The position numbers were made by a program, and so were the translations under genes. Below, in pieces: positions 1-6,035 of a DNA stretch of 7,239 nucleotides. The DNA comes from Mailhella sp. (GTDB taxonomy: Bacteria > Desulfobacterota > Desulfovibrionia > Desulfovibrionales > Desulfovibrionaceae). The DNA lies in contig JAGAZG010000167.1 in NCBI GenBank assembly GCA_017940105.1, forward strand, positions 1-7,239. Direction: 5' to 3'. Numbering within the stretch: position 1 is the stretch's first letter; every line of letters starts with the position of its first letter. The notes under the pieces are model-generated. The model did no database searches. It was given only the letters and a program-made list of their open reading frames with translations, and was not told the origin of the DNA.

Positions 1-1146
1 CTTTTCAAATACTATGAGTTCATACTTCTTTCTGCCTCTGACCTGGCAGCCTTATGCGGCTTTTCCATCAATTTGGGCGGTGCGCTGGAATACGCTGATT
101 TTTTTGTCTACCTGACCGGCCTGTCTTTCTTTTCGTTTCAGGCCATCGCCTATCTTGCCGACTGTTATTCCGGCAAGACAGAAAAAGCATTTTCCCTTGT
201 TGAAACAGCAAGCTACCTTTCGTTTTTTCCCACGGTCTGCGCTGGCCCCATCATGCGCCCGTCCGAATTTATCGGCCAGACACAGGCGCTGCACGCAGAT
301 GAAACATGCTTTTCAGAAGGCATATGCCTCATTTTAAGCGGCCTCCTGAAAAAAGTTGTCATTGCCAGTTATCTTTCTGAACATGTTGTCAATGATGTTT
401 TCTCTACGCCGGACGCCTGTTCATCCCTTACTGTCATCGTGGGCATATATGGCTACGCCGCCCAGATTTTCTGCGACTTTTCGGGTTACAGCGATTTAGC
501 CATGGGCATAGGCAGATTCTTTGGATTTCGCCTGCCGCAAAATTTTGATGGTCCCTATCTTTCCCTGTCCATCAGGGATTTCTGGCGAAGGTGGCACATC
601 ACCCTTTCGCTTTGGCTGAGGGATTACCTGTACATCCCCCTCGGAGGCAGCCGCAGGGGAAATACCTACGTTAATTTGCTGCTGACCATGGTTATAGGCG
701 GGCTATGGCACGGAAGCGCGTGGACCTTTGTTATCTGGGGGACGCTGCATGGACTTGGCCTTGTCCTGCACAGGCTGCTGTCGCGCCTGTTTAAAACTTT
801 TTCCGGATCGCTGATCTGGAAAGCCTTTTCGTGGCTGCTGACTTTTCATTTCGTTGCTGCGCTGTGGGTCTTTTTCAGGGCCGATGACCTTGCGATCGCC
901 AAAAGCGTATTCAAGCAGGCAGCTGCTTTCAGCACCGCAGGCATAGGCTGCTCCCTGCTAGCCGTAGCTGCCATACTCGCCTGCTTCATCATACAATTGC
1001 TTGGCCGCAAGGCCGGAACATGCTTCACCTGCTTTTTTATGCGCCTGCCATGGCTGCTTCAAGGTCTTCTTGCAGGGCTGCTGGCAACTGGAATCATGGC
1101 TCTTGGACCGGAAGGCACGCTGCCTTTCATTTACTTTGGTTTTTGA
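1..1146 (+). CDS. MBOAT-family membrane O-acyltransferase (AlgI/DltB/PatA-like), N-terminus cut by window edge
   Basis: This is a polytopic inner-membrane protein expected to move an acyl (usually acetyl) group from a cytoplasmic donor to an exported glycan or to a periplasmic partner. The frame is open from base 1, so the true start lies upstream. The 381 visible residues compare with roughly 460-520 for AlgI-type proteins, so about 100 are missing. Hallmarks in order are an FKYYEF start, a GLSFFSFQAIAYL helix near residues 40-52, the FWRRWH block with its first conserved His at about 199, the LYIPLGGSRRG loop, and the GLWHGSAW motif with the presumed catalytic His at about 237. A VFFRA block follows, and the protein ends in the typical FIYFGF. 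A TTG at 73 is only an internal codon. The stop is 1 nt from the next ATG, so translation is probably coupled. Family assignment is firm. The acceptor (alginate-like polymer, peptidoglycan or other) is not visible. Confidence 0.93.
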   Translation, partial: LFKYYEFILLSASDLAALCGFSINLGGALEYADFFVYLTGLSFFSFQAIAYLADCYSGKTEKAFSLVETASYLSFFPTVCAGPIMRPSEFIGQTQALHADETCFSEGICLILSGLLKKVVIASYLSEHVVNDVFSTPDACSSLTVIVGIYGYAAQIFCDFSGYSDLAMGIGRFFGFRLPQNFDGPYLSLSIRDFWRRWHITLSLWLRDYLYIPLGGSRRGNTYVNLLLTMVIGGLWHGSAWTFVIWGTLHGLGLVLHRLLSRLFKTFSGSLIWKAFSWLLTFHFVAALWVFFRADDLAIAKSVFKQAAAFSTAGIGCSLLAVAAILACFIIQLLGRKAGTCFTCFFMRLPWLLQGLLAGLLATGIMALGPEGTLPFIYFGF

Positions 1147-1147
1147 T

Positions 1148-2650
1148 ATGACAGCAAAAAACACCATAAGCATTGTCGCACGGTTGCTGATAGCGCTTGG
1201 AACGTATTCGCTTTTTGACGCCGAATCGCTCGCCGAGGGCTGGAAGCAGAAAGGCGTGCCCGATCAAATTGCCGACACGCTGGTCTGCCTTGGCCGCGAA
1301 AGCGGGTTAACCACGCTTCATGCCCGCATAAGCGGCGCCAGAGCAGAATGCCGCGACGTGCTCATTGCCTCGTCTGACAGCGCTGCTCCTGCAGAAACTC
1401 CTTTGCCTGCTAACGAAGCCATCGCTCGCGCTGATTCTGACGATATCGGAGAACCTGCAGCGCAAGACATGCCGGAGGTTGGCACGTCAGCTGCCCATAT
1501 GCCAGAGACAAACACTCCGCCAGGCGGGCATGTAGACCAAACTGCCCCTGCCGCAAAAACAGAAGCACCTGAGCATATTGACCAGCCGGATGCCGTTGCA
1601 GGGCAAAAGACATCTCATGATTCGCCCGGCGACGTTAATGCCGAAGCAGGCGATGCTGACGATCACGCGGCAAAGGCTCTTAAAGAACTGGCCGAGCTGT
1701 CTGCCGCTGCAAGGAACGAAGCAGAAAACAAGTCTGCCGAACCAGACAACTCCATGCAAGACAGTCAGACCGGCACTGGCGAAGCAGGCAATGGCATGGC
1801 TTCAGGCCAGGAGCAGAAAAAAGATCCTGGCACCGTCATGCATGCCCAGGCCGATAAAAACTCCGGCTTCAGCGGCGAAGCCTTGTTCGCCCCGTTTTAT
1901 GCCGTCAGGGAAAGCGCCTTGCAGGAGTATCAGCACCGGACCGTTGACAAGAAAATGTTTGAAGATCCCCTTAAGGGGACATACACCGTGCTCCTGGCCG
2001 GCGATTCTTTTATGGAAGAAACGACACTGGCTGTCGGGCGCAATGCCTATTACAAAAAATCCGGCGTTACGTTTCACTCCATTGCCAGGTACTCAACGGG
2101 GCTTACGTCCATAAAGGACTGGAACTGGAGCGAAAAGCTGGAAGCAGGCATTGAAAAATTCAAGCCTGACATCGTTCTGATACTGTTGGGAGCCAATGAC
2201 CTGACCGGTATTGTGGAAGGCAAGAAAGTCTATGCTTACAAGTCTGAAAGCTGGAGGGAAAAATACCTGGAACGCGCAGAAGGACTGATTGGCATAGCGC
2301 TTAAGCACAACGTCCTGCCCATCTGGATCGGGCTGCCCGTCATGGTTCATGAGCCTTTCCTTACAGGCATACCCATTATTTCAGCCATGCAGCATCAGGC
2401 GTGCCTCAACAAGAACACCATTTACGTTGACACGCTGAAAACACTTGCAGACGAAAATGGCAATTTTTTATTTTATAAAAAAGATGAAAACGGCAAGAAC
2501 CTCCGTTTAAGAAAAAAGGACAAATGCCACATTGCCGCAGACGGCATGCTTCTTGTCCTGGACGAAGTCATGCCCTATGTCCGCCGCTATGTGGAATACA
2601 GGGAGCAGTTGATACGTGAAAATAATGCTCACGCTGCAAAGGAGAACTGA
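1148..2650 (+). CDS. Exported SGNH/DUF459-type hydrolase or O-acetyltransferase with long disordered linker
   Basis: This 500-residue protein is probably the periplasmic partner of the upstream MBOAT enzyme. Residues 6-22 are a short hydrophobic segment that may serve as signal or anchor. A small region to about residue 74 is followed by about 160 residues (75-237) rich in Ala, Glu, Asp, Pro, Gln, Asn and Ser, which look disordered. The C-terminal SGNH domain has block I GDSF with Ser287, a TGL segment, block III GAND with Asn350, and a DxxH block (D458, H461), so the catalytic set is complete. The domain resembles DUF459, including the WREKYLERAE helix before the IWIGLPVM strand. The ATG follows the MBOAT stop by 1 nt and has no good Shine-Dalgarno, which suggests coupling. 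A TTG at 1001 in the same frame would give a 49-residue extension inside the MBOAT gene and is rejected. The domain is clear; transferase versus esterase activity is not. Confidence 0.88.
   Translation: MTAKNTISIVARLLIALGTYSLFDAESLAEGWKQKGVPDQIADTLVCLGRESGLTTLHARISGARAECRDVLIASSDSAAPAETPLPANEAIARADSDDIGEPAAQDMPEVGTSAAHMPETNTPPGGHVDQTAPAAKTEAPEHIDQPDAVAGQKTSHDSPGDVNAEAGDADDHAAKALKELAELSAAARNEAENKSAEPDNSMQDSQTGTGEAGNGMASGQEQKKDPGTVMHAQADKNSGFSGEALFAPFYAVRESALQEYQHRTVDKKMFEDPLKGTYTVLLAGDSFMEETTLAVGRNAYYKKSGVTFHSIARYSTGLTSIKDWNWSEKLEAGIEKFKPDIVLILLGANDLTGIVEGKKVYAYKSESWREKYLERAEGLIGIALKHNVLPIWIGLPVMVHEPFLTGIPIISAMQHQACLNKNTIYVDTLKTLADENGNFLFYKKDENGKNLRLRKKDKCHIAADGMLLVLDEVMPYVRRYVEYREQLIRENNAHAAKEN
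2638..2645 (+). promoter_or_regulatory. Ribosome binding site selecting a TTG start
   Basis: AAAGGAGA lies about 9-10 nt before TTG 2655, inside the end of the preceding gene. It supports TTG as the start of the second SGNH protein. Rival in-frame starts are GTG 2616, with GGGAG at 2601-2605, and ATG 2625, with no clear site. TTG gives the cleanest signal peptide: Lys-Lys followed at once by a hydrophobic core. Confidence 0.6.
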
Positions 2651-2654
2651 AATC

Positions 2655-3359
2655 TTGAAAAAGCTTGCCGTTCTCCTTATTGTCATAGCCGTCATTGCCG
2701 GCGCCTGCATGAAAAAGCCGCGCACGCCCGTTGTTGACGCCACCTGCTTTCTGTTTGCCGGAGACTCCATCATGGCCGGCATGGGTCCGGCCATAGCCGG
2801 CGAGCTCGGCCGCAATTCCGGTTTTTCTTTCGTGCAGAAGGGCAAGGTTTCTTCAGGGCTCTGCCGCCCGGATTTTTACAACTGGCCTGTGCAGCTGCAA
2901 AAGTTTACCGAAGCGTTCCACCCGGCATGCATTTTTTTCTGCATAGGAACGAACGACACGCAGCCCATGCGCATAAATGGCAGGATTCTTGAATTCAAGT
3001 CAAAAGAATGGCAAAATGAATACCGCAGGCGCGTTGAAGAAATCATAAACATCGCACGCCGCTCCGGTGCAGACATCATCTTTGTTTCGCCTCCGATCAT
3101 GGGCAGAAAGGGCCTCGGGCCAAATGTAGATTATATCAATGGCATCATCAAAAACACATGCATCCGAAACCACGTTTTTTACATTGACTTATGGCATTAT
3201 CTTGCAGACGAACACGGGCAATACCAGCGTTATGACTACGACGGCACGCCCCTGCGGGCAAAGGACGGCGTTCATGTAACGCCCCACGGCAACCGCAAAC
3301 TGGCCAGGGCCGTCCTGCAAACTGCAAAAAAATATTCGCTGTTACCATCAACACATTGA
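2655..3359 (+). CDS. Second exported SGNH/DUF459-type hydrolase or O-acetyltransferase
   Basis: This 234-residue protein (TTG start) is a compact paralogue of the catalytic domain before it. The N-terminus is a signal sequence with a Lys-Lys n-region and a hydrophobic core. It ends AGAC at residues 15-18, which could be an AxA signal-peptidase I site or a poor lipobox. Catalytic blocks are GDSI with Ser38, GTND with Asn100 and DGVH with Asp204/His207, so Ser, Asn, Asp and His are all present. Between them are the SGLCRPDFYNWP segment and the EWQNEYRRRVEE helix, both DUF459-like. The gene starts 4 nt after the upstream stop and ends 8 nt before the rlpA-like start, so all are probably one transcript. 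It could transfer acetyl groups received by the MBOAT protein or remove them. An alternative GTG start at 2616 would add 13 residues and overlap the previous gene. Confidence 0.87.
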   Translation: MKKLAVLLIVIAVIAGACMKKPRTPVVDATCFLFAGDSIMAGMGPAIAGELGRNSGFSFVQKGKVSSGLCRPDFYNWPVQLQKFTEAFHPACIFFCIGTNDTQPMRINGRILEFKSKEWQNEYRRRVEEIINIARRSGADIIFVSPPIMGRKGLGPNVDYINGIIKNTCIRNHVFYIDLWHYLADEHGQYQRYDYDGTPLRAKDGVHVTPHGNRKLARAVLQTAKKYSLLPSTH

Positions 3360-3367
3360 GGATGTAC

Positions 3368-3835
3368 ATGAAACATTACCTATGCATTCTGTGCCTGATT
3401 ATGGCCGCCGTTATCCTCACTCCGCAGGAAAGCGCGGCACACCAGGAAAAAAAACAGAATTACATCTATCTAGAAGGTGAAAGCAAAACTGTCTTTCATA
3501 AGCATGACAAGCTTACAGGAACCGCTGCCTGGTATGGAGAACGCCTTCACGGAAACAAAACTTCCAGCGGTGAGCGCTTTGACTGCTACAAGCTGACCGC
3601 GGCCCATCGTTCACTGCCCTTCGGCACTGTACTCAAGGTCACAAACCTTAGGAACAAGCGCAATGTTCTTGTGCGCATTACCGACAGAGGACCGCTTTCC
3701 ACGCGCTTTATCATTGACCTTTCAAAAGGCGCTGCAAGGGAGCTCAATATGATTCGGGCAGGCATCGCCCCCGTCACCCTAGAAATTGTGCAGCTGCCTG
3801 ACTGGTATGCAAAAAAGTACAAGAAAAGCAAATGA
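3368..3835 (+). CDS. rlpA: RlpA-like protein (double-psi beta-barrel, septal lytic transglycosylase family), no SPOR domain
   Basis: This 155-residue exported protein has a signal peptide over about residues 1-24 (core CILCLIMAAVIL, probable cut after ESAA). The RlpA-type double-psi beta-barrel spans about 50-142, with AAWYGERLHG, TSSGERFD, TAAH, LPFGT, VRITDRGP and FIIDLS. Glu69, His80 and Asp106 keep the spacing (11 and 26 residues) of the residues I recall as important in Pseudomonas aeruginosa RlpA, so the site looks intact. RlpA cleaves glycan strands stripped of stem peptides, usually at the septum. Many homologues carry a C-terminal SPOR domain for septal targeting. This one stops shortly after the barrel with a basic tail (AKKYKKSK). 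GAGGA at 3358-3362, overlapping the upstream stop, is 5 nt before ATG 3368. In-frame ATG 3362 and TTG 3356 are less likely. Activity is inferred, and some RlpA proteins have no demonstrated enzyme activity. Confidence 0.85.
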   Translation: MKHYLCILCLIMAAVILTPQESAAHQEKKQNYIYLEGESKTVFHKHDKLTGTAAWYGERLHGNKTSSGERFDCYKLTAAHRSLPFGTVLKVTNLRNKRNVLVRITDRGPLSTRFIIDLSKGAARELNMIRAGIAPVTLEIVQLPDWYAKKYKKSK

Positions 3836-3840
3836 CCCGG

Positions 3841-3868
3841 AATGATGCAAATGCCATTTTGCATGATT
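3841..3868 (+). other. Small inverted repeat between rlpA-like gene and mrp
   Basis: ATGCAAA at 3845-3851 pairs perfectly with TTTGCAT at 3858-3864 across a 6-nt loop. AAT/ATT extends the stem beyond one G-G mismatch. It begins 5 nt after the rlpA stop and has no T-run, so it is at best a weak operon-end structure. A weak promoter for mrp could overlap it: TTGCAT at 3859-3864, 17 nt, then CATAAT at 3882-3887. That match is poor at -35 and good at -10. Confidence 0.35.
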
Positions 3869-3920
3869 GAAGGCCGGCTTTCATAATCAGCATTGCAGCA
3901 ATCAGCTGCCGGGAGAAAAA

Positions 3921-4751
3921 ATGAGCGACTGCAACCATCAATGCGGGTCTTGCGGCGAGAGCTGTTCCGACAGGTCAGAGCCCCAGGATCTTAAAGTAAA
4001 GCTTCATCAATTTTCACAGGTTAAAAAGGTCATAGGCATTGTCAGCGGCAAGGGCGGCGTGGGAAAATCGCTTGTCACGGCCCTGCTGGCCTGCGCCGTG
4101 CAGGCGGGCGGCAAGCATGCCGCCATCCTCGACGCTGACATCACCGGCCCTTCCATTCCAAAGCTTTTTGGCCTGACAAGCCGCATGTCAGGCACGCAGC
4201 TGGGGCTTAATCCCGTCAAGACCGCCACGGGCGTCGACGTCGCTTCCATGAACCTGCTGCTGGACAACGCGACCGATCCCGTGGTCTGGAGAGGCCCTGT
4301 CATAGCCAATGTCGTAACGCAGTTCTGGTCCGAAGTCGTCTGGCAAAACGTTGAATACATGTTTGTTGACATGCCGCCAGGAACCGGCGACGTTCCCCTT
4401 ACCGTCTACCAGTCGCTGCCCATCGACGGCATCGTCATCGTAACATCTCCGCAGGAGCTTGTTTCGATGATTGTTGAAAAGGCCCTGAACATGGCCAGGC
4501 TGGACGGACTCAGCATTCCTGTTCTTGGCCTTGTGGAAAACATGTCCTATTTCATCTGCCCTGACTGCGGCAAAAGGCACAGCATATTCGGCGAAAGCCA
4601 TCTGGACGAAATCGCCCGGCAGCATGGCATTGCAGCCGCCGCGCGCATCCCCATTGACCCTGCTGTTGCCAGGGCTTGCGACAACGGCGCGATCGAAACG
4701 CTGCACGCCGACTGGCTTCAACCTGTGCTGAAAAAAATTTTATCGCTGTAG
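3921..4751 (+). CDS. mrp: Mrp/NBP35-family P-loop ATPase, Fe-S cluster carrier
   Basis: This 276-residue cytoplasmic protein probably binds and delivers Fe-S clusters to apo-proteins using ATP (Mrp/ApbC/Nbp35 family). The deviant Walker A GKGGVGKS is at residues 43-50 with the signature Lys44 and Lys49. It is followed by DADITGPSIPKLFG and the switch-type DMPPGTGD segment. A CPDC pair (Cys213, Cys216) after ENMSYF is the conserved cluster-binding CxxC at the dimer interface. The N-terminus carries four more cysteines (4, 8, 11, 15; CX3CX2CX3C), recalling the extra N-terminal cluster motif of Nbp35 but with different spacing. The ATG has GGGAG at 3911-3915 about 5 nt upstream. An in-frame TTG at 3867 is rejected because it has no such site. 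Gaps of 85 nt upstream and over 140 nt downstream suggest its own transcription unit. It has no obvious functional link to either neighbour. Confidence 0.93.
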   Translation: MSDCNHQCGSCGESCSDRSEPQDLKVKLHQFSQVKKVIGIVSGKGGVGKSLVTALLACAVQAGGKHAAILDADITGPSIPKLFGLTSRMSGTQLGLNPVKTATGVDVASMNLLLDNATDPVVWRGPVIANVVTQFWSEVVWQNVEYMFVDMPPGTGDVPLTVYQSLPIDGIVIVTSPQELVSMIVEKALNMARLDGLSIPVLGLVENMSYFICPDCGKRHSIFGESHLDEIARQHGIAAAARIPIDPAVARACDNGAIETLHADWLQPVLKKILSL

Positions 4752-4796
4752 CTGCCTGAAAGACAAAGGCTTACTGCTTTGCCATCGATAGTTTTA

Positions 4797-4826
4797 TTGA
4801 CAATTCATGCTATTAAAGCATATCGT
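4797..4826 (+). promoter_or_regulatory. Candidate sigma-70 promoter for the TRAP operon, with overlapping inverted repeat
   Basis: TTGACA at 4797-4802 is a perfect -35 match. TATCGT at 4821-4826, after 18 nt, is a 4/6 match to -10. The inverted repeat ATGCT-5 nt-AGCAT (4807-4821) fills the spacer and touches the -10, where a repressor could act. The surrounding stretch from about 4785 to 4865 is much more A+T-rich than the genes on either side, as expected for a main promoter region. No experimental or comparative support is available here. Confidence 0.5.
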
Positions 4827-4836
4827 TAAAATGTTT

Positions 4837-4865
4837 TTCGCATATTTTTTCTGCGAATTTTCTTT
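4837..4865 (+). promoter_or_regulatory. Inverted repeat in dctP leader: operator or weak attenuator
   Basis: TTCGCA (4837-4842) pairs perfectly with TGCGAA (4852-4857) across a 9-nt T-rich loop and is followed by TTTTCTTT (4858-4865). If the promoter just upstream is used, this lies in the first bases of the transcript. It could be a regulator binding site, or an RNA hairpin acting as a weak terminator before dctP. The 6-bp stem is short for efficient termination. It could also be the terminator of mrp read-through. Confidence 0.4.
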
Positions 4866-4879
4866 AACCTAAAGCCGTT

Positions 4880-4885
4880 GAGGTG
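4880..4885 (+). promoter_or_regulatory. Ribosome binding site selecting the GTG start of dctP
   Basis: GAGGTG is complementary to six bases of the usual 16S rRNA 3' end and sits 7 nt before GTG 4893. It settles the start against the in-frame TTG 4878, which lies within or before the site itself. The GTG start also gives a textbook Lys-Arg signal peptide. Confidence 0.75.
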
Positions 4886-4892
4886 TTTGCCA

Positions 4893-5981
4893 GTGAAAAG
4901 ACCCCTTGCTGCCCTTTTGACTGTCGCCATGCTTTTGGCCGGAGCAGTCGCCGCCGATGCAAAAGTCACCCTTAAAGTTGCAAACTCAGGTCCGGATACT
5001 CCTGAAAACCGTACAGTTTGCGCTGCCGACGTGTATACGGATTATGTAAAAAAAGCCACGAACGGCGAAGTTGAGCTGGTTTTCTATCATGCCAGCAAGC
5101 TGGGCGGCGAAGCCGAAGCTCTTGAAGGCATCCAGATGGGCACGATCGACATGGGCACGCTGACCAGCGGACCTGCTGCCAACTTCTTTCCGCAGACCAT
5201 GGCCTTTGACATTCCCTACCTTATCAGCAGCAATGCCGCCGGCTGGGAATTTTACAAATCTGACTTTGTCAAAAAGCTGTCTGACGAATTCCTCAAGAAA
5301 ACAGGCGTGCGCATTCTTGGCATTGCTGAACATGGATACCGCCACTTTACCGCAAAAGGCGCTGAACTTCGCACTCCTGCCGACATGAAAGGACTGAAGA
5401 TCCGCGTCATGGAAAACCCTGCTCACATGGCCATGACCCGCGGCCTTGGCGCTTCTCCCACGCCTATTTCGTACAGCGAACTTTACATGGCCCTTCAACA
5501 GGGCGTTGTTGACGGCATGGAATGCCCCATAGCCAACATCCATGACCACAAGTTCTTTGAAGTCCAGGACAGCATGGTTCTTGACGGACATCTGTACGGA
5601 CCTCTTGTCATTTTCATTAACGAGGGCAAGTTCCAGAGCCTTTCCAAAGAGCAGCAGGAGGCCCTCTACAAAGGCGCCGAAGCCTTTTGCGTTGTTCATG
5701 CCGGCATTACCGCTGCAGGCGATGCGGCTTCACTTAAAGAAATGGCAGCCAAAGGCATGAAGATCCATGCCGTCACCCCCGAAGAGCAAAAGATGTTCCG
5801 CGATGCCGCGCAGCCAGCCGCCCTGGAAATCATCTCCAAGCGCATTGGCAAGGAATGGGTGGACGGAGCCATCAAGGCCGCAGACGAAGCAGCCAAGAAA
5901 GTCGCCGGCAAAGAGCAGCTGCTTCTTGACGAATGCGTGAAGCAGGCTCAGGAAATGGTCAAGGCGGCCAGAGGCCAATAA
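4893..5981 (+). CDS. dctP: TRAP transporter periplasmic substrate-binding protein, DctP family
   Basis: This 362-residue precursor binds an organic acid in the periplasm and hands it to the DctQM membrane complex for sodium-driven import. The signal peptide is residues 1-23, with a probable cut after ADA and before KVTLKVAN. Family marks are the YHASKLGGEAEALEGIQMGTIDMG segment, GYRHFT with Arg150, GLKIRVMENP with Arg171, and VDGMECPIANI. Arg150 and Arg171 correspond to mature positions about 127 and 148, matching the arginines that hold the ligand carboxylate in SiaP-type proteins. Residue 211 is Cys in ECP where many relatives have Asn (ENP), which may bear on specificity. GTG is chosen because GAGGTG lies 7 nt upstream. 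The gene opens the operon after an A+T-rich leader and is followed by a strong hairpin that should raise its expression relative to dctQM. The substrate is not identifiable; dicarboxylates, sulfonates and sugar acids are all possible. Confidence 0.94.
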   Translation: MKRPLAALLTVAMLLAGAVAADAKVTLKVANSGPDTPENRTVCAADVYTDYVKKATNGEVELVFYHASKLGGEAEALEGIQMGTIDMGTLTSGPAANFFPQTMAFDIPYLISSNAAGWEFYKSDFVKKLSDEFLKKTGVRILGIAEHGYRHFTAKGAELRTPADMKGLKIRVMENPAHMAMTRGLGASPTPISYSELYMALQQGVVDGMECPIANIHDHKFFEVQDSMVLDGHLYGPLVIFINEGKFQSLSKEQQEALYKGAEAFCVVHAGITAAGDAASLKEMAAKGMKIHAVTPEEQKMFRDAAQPAALEIISKRIGKEWVDGAIKAADEAAKKVAGKEQLLLDECVKQAQEMVKAARGQ

Positions 5982-5999
5982 GGTCATTTGCATACAGGA

Positions 6000-6035
6000 A
6001 AGGAAGTCCCTGTACCATGGGACTTCCTTATTTTT
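6000..6035 (+). terminator. Strong intergenic hairpin with T-rich tail (partial terminator / mRNA-stabilising stem) between dctP and dctQ
   Basis: AAGGAAGTCCC (6000-6010) pairs perfectly with GGGACTTCCTT (6019-6029): an 11-bp stem, an 8-nt loop and then ATTTTT. It begins 19 nt after the dctP stop. The form is that of an intrinsic terminator. In transporter operons such stems after the binding-protein gene commonly reduce downstream transcription or protect the upstream mRNA end, giving an excess of binding protein. Complete termination is unlikely unless dctQM has its own promoter. Confidence 0.8.

Noticed and set aside
1001..1147. TTG-initiated extension of the first SGNH gene into the MBOAT gene
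   Set aside because: It would overlap the MBOAT reading frame by 146 nt. The ATG at 1148 directly after the MBOAT stop gives a sensible hydrophobic N-terminus.
1578..2114. Plus-strand 178-codon open frame inside the first SGNH gene
   Set aside because: It is out of frame with the clear SGNH domain, has no domain-like pattern, and is explained by the base composition of the linker.
3892..3909. Odd palindrome ATTGC-A-GCAAT followed by CAGCTG upstream of mrp
   Set aside because: Short palindromes of this size are expected by chance, and no promoter or second copy ties it to a function.
4188..4721. Minus-strand 177-codon open frame opposite mrp
   Set aside because: It is a shadow of the Mrp coding frame, with no signal or domain evidence of its own.
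4761..4778. CAAAG...CTTTG stem after mrp as its terminator
   Set aside because: Only 5 bp with an 8-nt loop and no T-run, so it is too weak to call.
4986..5699. Minus-strand 237-codon open frame opposite dctP
   Set aside because: It lies wholly antisense to a strongly supported DctP protein and its translation shows no recognisable family pattern.
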